Source: Ramlibacter tataouinensis (GTDB taxonomy: Bacteria; Pseudomonadota; Gammaproteobacteria; Burkholderiales; Burkholderiaceae_C). Taken from it: a stretch of 64,000 nt of DNA. Shown here in pieces: positions 34,410 to 43,433 of the stretch. The notes beneath the pieces were generated by a model. That model saw only the letters and a program-made list of their open reading frames with translations. It searched no databases and was not told the DNA's origin. The position numbers were made by a program, and so were the translations under genes. The stretch is taken from assembly GCA_002427815.1 (NCBI GenBank), contig DIZF01000065.1:1-64000 (forward strand). The letters run 5' to 3'. Numbering within the stretch: the first letter of the stretch is position 1; every line of letters starts with the position of its first letter.

Positions 34410-35666
34410 ATGAGCCTTGCCCCGTCGCTCCCTTCGGATCGCTGCAGCGACAGCGCAACCAACATTGACACGCGGCTGGTGCACGCCGGACGCAATCCCG
34501 ATGCATTCGGCGGTCTGGTCAACATCCCTGTGTGTCGCGGGTCCACCATCCTGGCCACCAGCCTGGAGGAGTGGGAGTCGGGCAAGCTGCCGTCCAATCC
34601 CATGGCCAGCTATGGGCGTTTTGGCACGGCCACCACGCGCGCCTTCGAGTCGGCGATGGCCGAGCTCGAAGGCGGGCATGCCGCCATCGTGTTTCCGTCG
34701 GGGCTGGCCGCCTGCACCCACTCCATCCTGGCGATCGCGCGACCCGGCGACCATGTTCTGATCACGGACAGCGTCTATGGCCCCACCCGGCAGTTCGCCT
34801 CGCGCGTCCTGGGCCGCATGGGCATCGAAGTGGAGTTCTATGACCCGCTCATCGGTGGCGGCATTGGCCGCCTGCTGCGCCCCCACACCAGCGTGGTCTA
34901 TGTCGAGTCGCCGGGATCGATCAGTTTCGAAGTGCAGGACGTGGCCGCCATTGCCGAAGCAGCGCATCAAGGAGATGCCTTCGTCATCATGGACAACACC
35001 TGGGCCTCGCCCCTGTTCTTCAAGCCCTTCGAACACGGCGTCGACATTTCGATCCAGGCCGCCACCAAGTACATCGTGGGCCACTCCGATGCCCTGCTGG
35101 GCGTGGCGACGGCCAACCGCCGTGCCTGGGACCTGCTGCGCACCGGGGCGCACGACTTCGGCCAGACCGCGGGGCCGGACGACATCAACCTCGCCTTGCG
35201 CGGCCTGCGCACCCTGGCGGTGCGTTTGCGCCGGCACCAGGACAGCGGCCTGGCTCTGGCGCAACGGCTGTGCCGCCATCCGGCCGTGGCGCGGGTATTG
35301 CATCCGGGCCTGCCGGGTGACCCCGGCCACGCGCTGTGGCAGCGCGATTTCCACGGCGCCAGCGGGCTCTTCGGCGTGGCGCTGCACCCCATGTCGCGCG
35401 CCCAGTCGTCCATCTTTTTCGCCAGCCTGAGACTGTTCGGCATCGGCCTGTCATGGGGCGGCTACGAGAGCCTGGCGCTCCCGGTCGATCCGCCCGCGCG
35501 TTCGGTGCGCCCGCTGCCGTGCGACGGGCCCTTGATCCGGGTTCACGCCGGGCTGGAGGATGTGGACGACCTGACTGCCGACTTCAGTTCCGCGCTGGAC
35601 GCCGCGTTGCGCGCGGGGTCGTCCGCGAGGCCGGATCGCGTCATTGTCAAGGCCCAGGAAGCTTGA
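34410..35666 (+). CDS. metC: Cystathionine beta-lyase-type PLP enzyme
   Basis: 418 residues from the ATG at 34410; a TTG at 34371 would add 13. It belongs to the Cys/Met metabolism PLP family: TRLVHAGRNP near the N-terminus, YGRFGTATTRAFESAMAELEGG, VIMDNTWASPLFFKP, and the PLP lysine in QAATKYIVGHSDALLG. C-terminal IRVHAGLEDVDDL is typical. It cleaves cystathionine or cysteine S-conjugates to thiol, pyruvate and ammonia. Divergent Lrp regulator and the amino-acid-type transporter downstream suggest a catabolic or sulfur-scavenging role. The symbol is a family-level assignment. Confidence 0.85.
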   Translation: MSLAPSLPSDRCSDSATNIDTRLVHAGRNPDAFGGLVNIPVCRGSTILATSLEEWESGKLPSNPMASYGRFGTATTRAFESAMAELEGGHAAIVFPSGLAACTHSILAIARPGDHVLITDSVYGPTRQFASRVLGRMGIEVEFYDPLIGGGIGRLLRPHTSVVYVESPGSISFEVQDVAAIAEAAHQGDAFVIMDNTWASPLFFKPFEHGVDISIQAATKYIVGHSDALLGVATANRRAWDLLRTGAHDFGQTAGPDDINLALRGLRTLAVRLRRHQDSGLALAQRLCRHPAVARVLHPGLPGDPGHALWQRDFHGASGLFGVALHPMSRAQSSIFFASLRLFGIGLSWGGYESLALPVDPPARSVRPLPCDGPLIRVHAGLEDVDDLTADFSSALDAALRAGSSARPDRVIVKAQEA

Positions 35667-35762
35667 CGCTTGCCCCAGATCAATGGCGGGGGCAGGTGTT
35701 TTCACCGGGTAACCAAAGGGCAAAGTGCCCCAGAATGCATGAAGAATCCAGGAGCAGTGCCG

Positions 35763-36248
35763 ATGACGGAAGTCGAAGACTTGCGCGCGCAATTGAAGGC
35801 GGCGCTCAAGAGTCGCGCGATGGTCTATAGCGCGGTCCATGACGAGATCGCCGCGGAATTCGGCGAGGCGAAAGCCGAGGAAATCCTCAAGCGCGCCATC
35901 TACAAGCGGGGCGCGGCGATCTGCGGCAAGTTCAAGGCTTATGCGCCCGCCGATTTCCCGGGTCTGCGGGATGGCTTTCTCGATTTCGTGCCGGACCACG
36001 GCAAGCTGTTCGACCCCGAAGTCGTGCGCTGCGACCACGAAGGACTGGACGTCAAGTTCCACGCCTGTCCGCTCAAGGAAGCCTGGGAAGACGCCCGGTT
36101 CTCGCCCAAGCGCATCGAAACCCTCTGCCGCATCGCCGGGTTCGTGGACAACGGCACCTTCGAACAGGCCGGCTTTGCACTCCAGTCCGATACCTGGAAG
36201 CCCGGCGAGGAAGGCTGCTGTTTCCTGCACATTCGCCGCAAGGATTGA
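35763..36248 (+). CDS. L-2-amino-thiazoline-4-carboxylate (ATC) hydrolase-like protein
   Basis: 161 residues from the ATG at 35763, which has AGGAG 8 nt upstream; frames from 35670 and 35739 lack this. The pattern VKFHACPLKEAWED, LCRIAGFVDNGTFEQAGF and a C-terminal CCFLHI resembles the ATC hydrolase family (PF14196-type), which opens the thiazoline ring of ATC on the way to L-cysteine. It lies 57 bp before a liv-type uptake operon and about 100 bp after a beta-lyase gene. Assignment is from pattern memory; family activity outside ATC is poorly known. Confidence 0.65.
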   Translation: MTEVEDLRAQLKAALKSRAMVYSAVHDEIAAEFGEAKAEEILKRAIYKRGAAICGKFKAYAPADFPGLRDGFLDFVPDHGKLFDPEVVRCDHEGLDVKFHACPLKEAWEDARFSPKRIETLCRIAGFVDNGTFEQAGFALQSDTWKPGEEGCCFLHIRRKD

Positions 36249-36304
36249 CCTCGCGCCAGCACCGTTTTCCGCCACCCGTTTCGTTTCAACTCAGAGGAGA
36301 CACC

Positions 36305-37420
36305 ATGATCCGCAAATTCATACCCGCATTGCTGGGCCTGGCGCTGGGCCTCGTGGCCACCGTCGCCGGCGCCCAGGGCAAGATCGCCATCGGCTACCAG
36401 TTGCCGCTGACCGGCGACACCTCGCAGTACGGCATCATGTTCAAAAACTCGGCGCAGATGGCGCTGGAGGAGTTCAACAAGTCCGGCAAGCTCAAGGGCG
36501 CCACGGTGGAGATCAAGTTCGAGGACAGCAAGAGCGACGCCAAGGAAGGCGTCAATATCGCCAAGAAATTCTCGGACGACCCGTCCATCGTCGGCGTGAT
36601 CGGCGACTTCAACTCCACCGTGTCGATGGCGGCGGGCCAGGTCTACGCCCAGCAGAAGATGCCGCAGCTGTCGCAGACCGCTTCGCACCCCGACTTCCTG
36701 AAGATCAGCGACTGGCAGTTCCGCAACATCACGACGATGGCGATCGAGTCGCCCTTCATCGCCAAGTGGCTGGATCAGGACAAGCTGAAGAAATACGCGG
36801 TGGTGGCGATCCAGAACGACTGGGGCCAGACGGCGGTGCAGAACTTCACCGATGCCGTGAAGAAGAACGGCGATGAGATCGTCGACACCGAGTTCTTCAA
36901 TCCCGGCAACCGCGACTTCCGCTCCATCCTGACCAAGATCTCGCGCAACAAGCCCGACGCGATCGTGCTCTTCATGTTCTACGAGGAAAGTTCGTCGCTG
37001 CTGCAGCAACGGGTGCAGATGAACATCAAGACGCCGGTGTATTCGGCCTCGCCGTCGTACGAACCCAAGCTGCTGCAACTGGCGGGCCCGGCCGCCAACG
37101 GCGTGTTCCTGCCGACCACCTTCGTCGCCGACAATCCCGATCCCAAGGTCAAGGCCTTTGTCGACGGCTACCGCAAGCGCTACGGCGCCGAGCCCAGCAT
37201 GTTCGCAGCGCAGGCCTACGACGCCACCAACATCATGCTCAACGCGGTCGTCGCCGCCGGTCCCAACCCGACGCGGCAGAAAGTGCGCGACGCCCTGGCC
37301 GCCACGCGCAACTTCGCGGGCGTGACCGGCGACACCACTTTCGACCCCAAGACCCGCGAGCCCTCGAAGACGCTGACGCGGATGGAAATCGTCGACGGCA
37401 AGTTCAAGGTTCTGCGCTGA
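36305..37420 (+). CDS. Branched-chain-type ABC transporter substrate-binding protein (second system)
   Basis: 371 residues. ATG at 36305 with GGAG upstream; signal peptide MIRKFIPALLGLALGLVATV cleaved near AGAQG. The mature protein is a type-1 periplasmic binding fold (KIAIGYQLPLTGDTSQYG, VGVIGDFNSTVSMAAG). It is first in the livKHMGF set and supplies specificity. The ligand is unknown; neighbouring enzymes suggest an amino acid or amine. Confidence 0.93.
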   Translation: MIRKFIPALLGLALGLVATVAGAQGKIAIGYQLPLTGDTSQYGIMFKNSAQMALEEFNKSGKLKGATVEIKFEDSKSDAKEGVNIAKKFSDDPSIVGVIGDFNSTVSMAAGQVYAQQKMPQLSQTASHPDFLKISDWQFRNITTMAIESPFIAKWLDQDKLKKYAVVAIQNDWGQTAVQNFTDAVKKNGDEIVDTEFFNPGNRDFRSILTKISRNKPDAIVLFMFYEESSSLLQQRVQMNIKTPVYSASPSYEPKLLQLAGPAANGVFLPTTFVADNPDPKVKAFVDGYRKRYGAEPSMFAAQAYDATNIMLNAVVAAGPNPTRQKVRDALAATRNFAGVTGDTTFDPKTREPSKTLTRMEIVDGKFKVLR

Positions 37421-37436
37421 ACCTGGCCTGCCTCAG

Positions 37437-37490
37437 CCGCAGGGGCGGCGCCACCGTGGTCCGTGAGCAGGCCGCGTCACCCCCCTGCGG
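37437..37490. repeat. Intercistronic inverted repeat between second livK and livH
   Basis: CCGCAGGGG (37437-37445) and CCCCTGCGG (37482-37490) form a perfect 9-bp inverted repeat around a GC-rich 36-nt loop in the 104-bp gap. It could act as a partial terminator or mRNA 3' stabiliser for the binding-protein message. Confidence 0.5.
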
Positions 37491-37524
37491 CTTGTCGCGT
37501 TAGCCTGTCGCGCCCGCGCCAATC

Positions 37525-38439
37525 ATGTTCGACGCCTTCTTCGTCCAGCAGCTGGTCAACGGCCTGTCCATCGGCCTGGTGTACGCGCTGATGGCCATCG
37601 GCTTCACGCTGATCTTCGGCGTGCTGAACGTGGTCAACTTCGCCCACGGCGAGGTCTACATGATCGGCGCCTATGCCGGCCTGCTGCTGATCACGAGCCT
37701 TGCCCCGCCGCTGTTCGCGGTCATCCTGCTGGTGCTGGCCGTCGGTGCCTTCACCGGCCTGGCACTCGAGCGCGTCGCCTTCCGGCCGTTCCGGCGCTTT
37801 CGCGACGAAGCCTCGCTGAAGTCGAAAGCCATGCGCGAGGCGACGCTGCTGTCGTCGCTGGCCATGTCGATCGTGGTGCGCGAGGTGGTCGAGAAGATCT
37901 TCGGCTCCAACATGCAGATCATTCCGCAGGAATACCTGCTGATCCAGCCGATCGAGATCGGCCCGATCTCGTTTGCCAGCGGCCAGTTCCTCATCTTCGG
38001 GCTGTCGCTCGTCATGCTGCTGGCCCTGCAGTACCTGCTGCGACGCACCCACGTGGGGCGCGCCATCCGCGCGGTGGCGAACAACCCGATGGGCGCCTTG
38101 TACGTCGGCATCAATACCGAGCAGACCATCGTCGCCACCTTCATGATCGGCTCGATGCTGGGCGCCGCCGCCGGCGTCGTCGTCGGCCTGTATCAGGGAG
38201 CGATCTTCCCGGCGATGGGCTTCGTGCCCGGCATCAAGGCCTTCGTGGCGATGGTGATGGGGGGCCTGAGTTCGATCACCGGCGCAGTGGTGTGCGCGTT
38301 GATCCTGGGCGTGGCCGAGGCGCTGACCACGAACTATTTCGCCCAGGGCTGGGGCGACCTGGTCGCCTATCTGTTCCTGGTGGTGACGCTCGTCTTCTTC
38401 CCCACCGGCATTTTCGGCGGCGGACGCGAGCGGGTCTGA
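37525..38439 (+). CDS. Branched-chain-type ABC transporter permease LivH (second system)
   Basis: 304 residues, hydrophobic, with LivH signatures FTLIFGVLNVVNFAHGEVYM, the coupling loop GRAIRAVANNPMGALYVGI and VMGGLSSITGAVVCA. It follows the binding-protein gene after a gap with an inverted repeat and precedes LivM by 7 bp. Confidence 0.94.
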   Translation: MFDAFFVQQLVNGLSIGLVYALMAIGFTLIFGVLNVVNFAHGEVYMIGAYAGLLLITSLAPPLFAVILLVLAVGAFTGLALERVAFRPFRRFRDEASLKSKAMREATLLSSLAMSIVVREVVEKIFGSNMQIIPQEYLLIQPIEIGPISFASGQFLIFGLSLVMLLALQYLLRRTHVGRAIRAVANNPMGALYVGINTEQTIVATFMIGSMLGAAAGVVVGLYQGAIFPAMGFVPGIKAFVAMVMGGLSSITGAVVCALILGVAEALTTNYFAQGWGDLVAYLFLVVTLVFFPTGIFGGGRERV

Positions 38440-38446
38440 GGCGCAG

Positions 38447-39433
38447 ATGAAAGCCAGGCTGATCGTCCTCGCCCTGCTGCTGGTCGTGTTCGCCGCGCTG
38501 CCCGCGGCGCTCTACTGGATCGGTGGCGGCTACTGGTTTCGCGTCGCGACCACCATCGGCGTGTTCGCCATCCTGGCCCTCAGCGCCAATCTGATCACCG
38601 GCACCACGGGCCTGCTGTCGCTGGGCCACGCCGGCTTCTACGGTATCGGCGCTTACACCGCCGCGCTCACCGCCCAGGCCTGGCACTGGCCTTTCTATCT
38701 CACCATCCCCGCGGCCGGAGCGATGGCCACTGTGGCCGGCGTGCTGCTGGCGCTGCCGACCATGCGCCTGGTCGGCATCTACTTCGCGGTCGCGACGCTG
38801 GGCGTGGGCGAGATCATCCACCTCACGCTGCTCAACTGGGTGGGCTTCACGCGCGGTCCCATGGGCATCTCGGCCATTCCCAACATCGCCCTGCCCGGCC
38901 TGGTGGCGGGCGGCGACATCACCAACTATTTCGCTGTCGCCGCCGCGCTGGCGTTCGCTTTCTTCGTCATCCACCGGCTCACGCACTCCTATTACGGCAA
39001 CGCGCTGCGCTCGTTGCGCGAGGACGACCAATGCGCCGAGGCCATGGGCCTGGACGTGGTGCGGATCAAGATCCAGGTGTTCGCGTTCAGCTGCTTTTTC
39101 GCGGGGATCGCCGGTGCGCTCTGGGCGCATACCACCAACTACATCTCGCCGGGCGACTTCCGTTTTTCCGAGTCGATCCTCGTCCTGGCGATGATCGTGG
39201 TGGGCGGCCTGGGCAGCATGCCCGGCGCGATCATCGGCACGGTGCTACTGATCGGCCTGCCCGAAGTGCTGCGCGTGATCGGCGACTACCGCATGATCGT
39301 GGTGGGGATGGTGATGTTCCTGTCCATCCTGTTCCTGCCGCGCGGCATCCTGGGCGAAATCTCCGCCATCGACTTCGCGCGGCGCCAGCTGGGCGCGGCC
39401 TGGAAGTCGGCGCAACAGCTGGGTTGGCGATGA
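38447..39433 (+). CDS. Branched-chain-type ABC transporter permease LivM (second system)
   Basis: 328 residues with about ten membrane segments, TGLLSLGHAGFYGIGAY and the coupling loop NALRSLREDDQCAEAMGLD, and C-terminal GMVMFLSILFLPRGILG. Its stop overlaps the LivG ATG by 4 bp. Confidence 0.94.
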   Translation: MKARLIVLALLLVVFAALPAALYWIGGGYWFRVATTIGVFAILALSANLITGTTGLLSLGHAGFYGIGAYTAALTAQAWHWPFYLTIPAAGAMATVAGVLLALPTMRLVGIYFAVATLGVGEIIHLTLLNWVGFTRGPMGISAIPNIALPGLVAGGDITNYFAVAAALAFAFFVIHRLTHSYYGNALRSLREDDQCAEAMGLDVVRIKIQVFAFSCFFAGIAGALWAHTTNYISPGDFRFSESILVLAMIVVGGLGSMPGAIIGTVLLIGLPEVLRVIGDYRMIVVGMVMFLSILFLPRGILGEISAIDFARRQLGAAWKSAQQLGWR

Positions 39434-40197
39434 CGGCGCTGCTCAAAATCAACCAGCTCTCGCGCCGCTTCGGCGGCCTGGTCGCAGTCGACGATTTCTC
39501 CGGCAGCATTGCGCGCGGCGAGCGCGTCGGCCTGATCGGCCCCAACGGCGCGGGCAAGACGACCCTGTTCAACCTGATCACCAGCTTCACGCCGGTTTCC
39601 TCCGGCACGGTGCACTTCGACGGCGAACTGCTCACCGGGCGCAAGCCGCATGAGGTGGCCCGCGCCGGCATCGCACGCACCTTCCAGAACCTGCGCATCC
39701 TGCCCAACATCACCGTCTTCGACAACGTCTCGATCGGCGCACTGGGCACCGTGGGCCATTCGCCCTGGAACAGCCTGCTCGGCCGCCGCGCGGTATCGGA
39801 GCGCATCAGCGAGCTGAGCTGGAAGGCGCTCGAGCGCACCGGGCTCACCGAGCAGGCCGGGCTGCTCGCCGCCAACCTCTCCTACGGCCGGCGCAAGTAC
39901 CTGGAAATCGCGCGGGCGCTGGCGCTGCAGCCGCGGCTCCTGATCCTGGACGAACCGGCGGCGGGCCTCAACGACACGGAAACCGCCGAACTCGCACGCT
40001 TCGTGCGGCAGTTGTCGGACGAAGGGCTCACCGTGCTGCTGGTCGAACACGACATGGGCTTCGTGATGTCGCTGTGCGAGCGGGTGATGGTGATGGCTTC
40101 CGGGCGCAAGATCGCCGACGGCACGCCGGCCCAGGTGTCGCACGACCCTGTCGTGCTCGAAGCCTATCTCGGCACGGAAGAAGAGGTTGACGAATGA
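39430..40197 (+). CDS. Branched-chain-type ABC transporter ATPase LivG (second system)
   Basis: 255 residues from the ATG at 39430. Walker A LIGPNGAGKTTLF, the signature region LSYGRRKYLEIARAL and Walker B LLILDEPAAGLND are present. It overlaps livM upstream and livF downstream by 4 bp each. The frame is open far to the left, but that part is a shadow of livM. Confidence 0.95.
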   Translation: MTALLKINQLSRRFGGLVAVDDFSGSIARGERVGLIGPNGAGKTTLFNLITSFTPVSSGTVHFDGELLTGRKPHEVARAGIARTFQNLRILPNITVFDNVSIGALGTVGHSPWNSLLGRRAVSERISELSWKALERTGLTEQAGLLAANLSYGRRKYLEIARALALQPRLLILDEPAAGLNDTETAELARFVRQLSDEGLTVLLVEHDMGFVMSLCERVMVMASGRKIADGTPAQVSHDPVVLEAYLGTEEEVDE

Positions 40198-40925
40198 GCG
40201 CGGACGGCACGCCCATCCTGCGGGTAGCCGACCTCGTGGTGCGCATGGGCGTGCAGACCATCCTTTCCGGGGTGTCGATCGAGGTGCGCCAGGGCGGCAT
40301 CGTCAGCGTGCTCGGCAGCAACGGCGTGGGCAAGACCACGCTGATGCGCGCCATTTCCGGCGTCTACCGCGCCGCCTCCGGCCGCATCGAATTCGAGGGG
40401 CATGACATCACGAACCTCGCGGCGCACAAGATCGTCGCCGCCGGCCTGGCGCAGGCACCCGAAGGCCGGCAGATCTTTTCCAGCATGACCGTGGAAGAGA
40501 ACCTGCGCCTGGGCGCCGGACGTCGCGCCAGCGCCGAGTACCTGCAGGACCGGGAACGGATCCTGGCGATGTTTCCCATCCTCACCGAGCGCCTCGCGCA
40601 GCGAGCCGGATCGATGTCGGGCGGCGAGCAGCAGATGCTGTGCGTGGCGCGGGCCCTGATGAGCCGGCCCAAGCTGTTGCTGATGGACGAACCTTCGCTC
40701 GGCCTCGCGCCCAAGGTGGTGCGCCAGATCTTCGACCTGGCGCGCGATATCCGTGCCGCCGGCACTGCGGTGCTGCTGGTAGAGCAGAACGCCCGCGCCG
40801 CGTTGCGCGTGGCCGACTATGCCTATGTGCTCGACGGCGGCCGGGTCGCGCTCTCGGGCGAGGCGAAAGCGCTGGCGAGCGATGCCCGCGTGCGCGCCGC
40901 CTATCTCGGAGGACACGCAACATGA
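40194..40925 (+). CDS. Branched-chain-type ABC transporter ATPase LivF (second system)
   Basis: 243 residues. Walker A VLGSNGVGKTTL, signature MSGGEQQMLCVARAL and Walker B LLLMDEPSLGLAP are visible. Its stop overlaps the ATG of the FAD oxidoreductase by 4 bp, tying transporter and enzyme into one operon. Confidence 0.95.
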   Translation: MSADGTPILRVADLVVRMGVQTILSGVSIEVRQGGIVSVLGSNGVGKTTLMRAISGVYRAASGRIEFEGHDITNLAAHKIVAAGLAQAPEGRQIFSSMTVEENLRLGAGRRASAEYLQDRERILAMFPILTERLAQRAGSMSGGEQQMLCVARALMSRPKLLLMDEPSLGLAPKVVRQIFDLARDIRAAGTAVLLVEQNARAALRVADYAYVLDGGRVALSGEAKALASDARVRAAYLGGHAT

Positions 40926-42244
40926 CCGACCCCAACCTGGTCCCGGCGCGCACGCCGCCGTCGCTTTGGGCGGCCAGCGCGCGCGCAGCGCCTGCGACGG
41001 CGGAACTGGGCGCGGCCGAGACGCATGCCGATGTGGTCGTGATCGGTGGCGGCTTCACCGGCCTGTGCGCCGCGCTGCGCCTCGCAGAGAGCGGCGTCGA
41101 CGCGGTGCTGCTGGAAGCGGCCGAACTCGGCTGGGGCGGATCCGGGCGCAACAACGGCCAGGTCATACCCTGCCTGTCGCGCGCCGATCCCGATGCTCTC
41201 GTGCAGGCCTTCGGCGCGGACCGGGGCGAAGCGCTGGTGCGCCTGATCCGCGATTCGGCGGGAATCGTGTTCGACCTGATCCGCAAGCACGGCATCGAGT
41301 GCGAGGCGGTGCAGAACGGATGGGTGCAACCGGCGCACCGCCCGGGGCGCATGAACCTCACCCGGTCGCGCCATGAGCAGTGGCGGCGCCGCGACGCGCC
41401 GGTCGAACTGCTGGACCGCGAACAGGTCGCCGCGATCACCGGCTCGACTTACTGGCACGGCGGCTGGCAGAACCCGACCGGCGGCCACATCAATCCGCTC
41501 GGCCTGGTGCGCGGGCTGGCTGAAGCCGCGCTGAAGGCCGGCGCGCGGATTTTCACGCACAGCGCCGCCCTGGGAATCACGCCCGCGGGTTCCGGCTGGC
41601 GCGTGGCCACCGCGAACGGCGCGGTGACGTCCAGCAAGGTGATCGTCGCCACCCAGGCGTACAGCGGCTTCTTCGCTCCGCAGCTCTGGCCCGGCCTTGC
41701 CCGGAGCGTGGTGCCGGTGCGCTCGTATCAGATGGCCACGGCGCCGCTGCCGCAAGAGATACGACGGTGCATCCTGCCGCACAACCACGCGATGTCCGAC
41801 ACCCATGGCGATCTCTACTTCTGCCACTTCGACGCCGCCGGCCGGCTCGTGAGCGGCGGAGCGCTGGTGCTGCATCACAACTACGAGGAACGCTTGCAGC
41901 GCCGCATCGGAGAGCGCATGGCGATGCTGTTTCCCGCCTTGCGCGAAGCCGGCCCTGTGCACTTCGAGCAGATCTGGCACGGCTATATCGGCATGACTAC
42001 CGACGGGCTGCCGCATGTGCACAAGCTGGCCGATGGCGTGTATGCATGGCTCGGCGACAACGGTCGCGGGGTCGCGCTGGCCAGCGCCCTGGGCGGGGTG
42101 CTCGCCGACGCGGCGCGCGGCGTGCCCGAATCCACTCTGCCCTTGCCGTTCATGCCGGTCGCTCCGATCCCGCTGCACGCTCTGGCCGTGAAAGCCGCGC
42201 CGCGGGCCTTGCTGGGCTATCGCTGGCACGACCGGCTGGGTTGA
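40922..42244 (+). CDS. FAD-dependent amine/amino acid oxidoreductase (DAO family)
   Basis: 440 residues. An ADP-binding motif VVVIGGGFTGLCAALRLAE lies at about residues 38-56 followed by VLLEAAELGWGGSGRNNGQV, the pattern of gamma-glutamylputrescine oxidase and related DadA/PuuB-type flavoenzymes. C-terminal LGDNGRGVALASALGG binds the FAD. Such enzymes oxidise secondary amines or N-substituted amino acids. It is translationally coupled to livF, so its substrate is probably what the transporter imports. Confidence 0.88.
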   Translation: MTDPNLVPARTPPSLWAASARAAPATAELGAAETHADVVVIGGGFTGLCAALRLAESGVDAVLLEAAELGWGGSGRNNGQVIPCLSRADPDALVQAFGADRGEALVRLIRDSAGIVFDLIRKHGIECEAVQNGWVQPAHRPGRMNLTRSRHEQWRRRDAPVELLDREQVAAITGSTYWHGGWQNPTGGHINPLGLVRGLAEAALKAGARIFTHSAALGITPAGSGWRVATANGAVTSSKVIVATQAYSGFFAPQLWPGLARSVVPVRSYQMATAPLPQEIRRCILPHNHAMSDTHGDLYFCHFDAAGRLVSGGALVLHHNYEERLQRRIGERMAMLFPALREAGPVHFEQIWHGYIGMTTDGLPHVHKLADGVYAWLGDNGRGVALASALGGVLADAARGVPESTLPLPFMPVAPIPLHALAVKAAPRALLGYRWHDRLG

Positions 42245-42290
42245 ACCGGTTTCCCATCAAGGGCCACTCACGAGTCGAAAGGAAGTAGTT

Positions 42291-43145
42291 ATGCGCAAGC
42301 ATTTGCAGGGCATCGATCACGTCGTGATCGCCGTCAGCGATATCGCACAGTCGGCGGCAAGCTATCGCCGGTTCGGCTTCACGCTGACGCCGCACGGCCG
42401 GCATACCACCGGTTCCGAGAATCACTGCATCATGTTCGAGCGTGATTACTTCGAGTTGCTGAGCGCGCCCGTGGCGCATCCGGTCACCCGTTACTACCGC
42501 GAGTTCCTGGGCCAGGGCGAAGGGTTGGCGGCATTGGCACTTGCAACCGACGACGCCCGCGGTTTTCATGACGAACTCGCGGCCGACGGGATCGCCGTCG
42601 ATCCACCGGTCGATTTTTCCCGTCCGGTGAAGCTCGAGAACGGAACCTTCAACGCGGCGTTCCGCATCACCCAGCTGGCACCGGAGGCAACGCCGGCCGG
42701 CAAGGTCTTTGCCTGCCAGCACTTCACCCGCGACCTGGTCTGGCGGCCGGAATACCTGAAACATGCCAACCAGGCGCTGGGATTGGCAGGCGTGGCAGCT
42801 GTCGTCGATGCTGCGCAGTTGGAGTCGGTGGCCAGGCGCTATGCAGCCGTCTTCGCGACCGCGCCACAGCCGGGCCACCTGGGCGGCGCGCCGCACTTCG
42901 ATATCGCCACCGGCAACACGCCCATTCGCTTCACCACGGCCGCCGGGCTGGCGCAACTGTTGCCCGGTGTCCCCGCGACAGCGCGGCCGCAGCCCTGCTT
43001 CGCGGCGCTGTTCTTCCGCACCGCAAGCGTCGCCGCCACGCGTGAGGTGTTGCGGGCCAATGGCGTGCCCTGCATCGCCGTGCCGCAAGGCCTTGCCGTG
43101 GCGCCCGAGCAGGGCCATGGCGTGGCACTGGTGTTCGGCGAATAG
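42291..43145 (+). CDS. VOC (glyoxalase-like) family protein
   Basis: 284 residues with two beta-alpha-beta-beta-beta modules; the first begins GIDHVVIAVSDIAQSAASYRRFGFTLTP and carries HCIMFERDYFELL, the pattern of Glyoxalase-like 3 proteins. ATG at 42291 with GGAAG upstream, 46 bp after the FAD gene. VOC enzymes bind a divalent metal and act as lyases, epimerases or dioxygenases; substrate unknown. Likely the last gene of the operon. Confidence 0.82.
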   Translation: MRKHLQGIDHVVIAVSDIAQSAASYRRFGFTLTPHGRHTTGSENHCIMFERDYFELLSAPVAHPVTRYYREFLGQGEGLAALALATDDARGFHDELAADGIAVDPPVDFSRPVKLENGTFNAAFRITQLAPEATPAGKVFACQHFTRDLVWRPEYLKHANQALGLAGVAAVVDAAQLESVARRYAAVFATAPQPGHLGGAPHFDIATGNTPIRFTTAAGLAQLLPGVPATARPQPCFAALFFRTASVAATREVLRANGVPCIAVPQGLAVAPEQGHGVALVFGE

Positions 43146-43433
43146 CCGGCCGCGCATCGTGACCATGTCACCACCCCACTCGGGTGCTCTCGCCGCAGCT
43201 TGAAGTCCCGGCAGACGACAGCAGCTGCCGCGGTCGATGCGCAGGTCGGTGCTGCAAGCCGCAGCGCGGCCCGTCGTAACGCCTTGTTGCGCGCGCCTCG
43301 ATCCTGTGACAACCCCGCGGCGTCCGGGCCTGGCGCGCTGCGCGTGGCAGTCAACGAAAGCCTGAACCGAGCCGTTCAAGGGTCACAGCAATGACCTCGC
43401 CTCGACAAGGCATTCACCACTCGAAGGAACCCA
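43146..43433. other. Intergenic region without recognised features
   Basis: About 290 bp between the VOC gene and the glycine-zipper gene. I see no convincing gene, RNA, repeat or terminator; the promoter of the next gene presumably lies in the right half. Confidence 0.4.
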
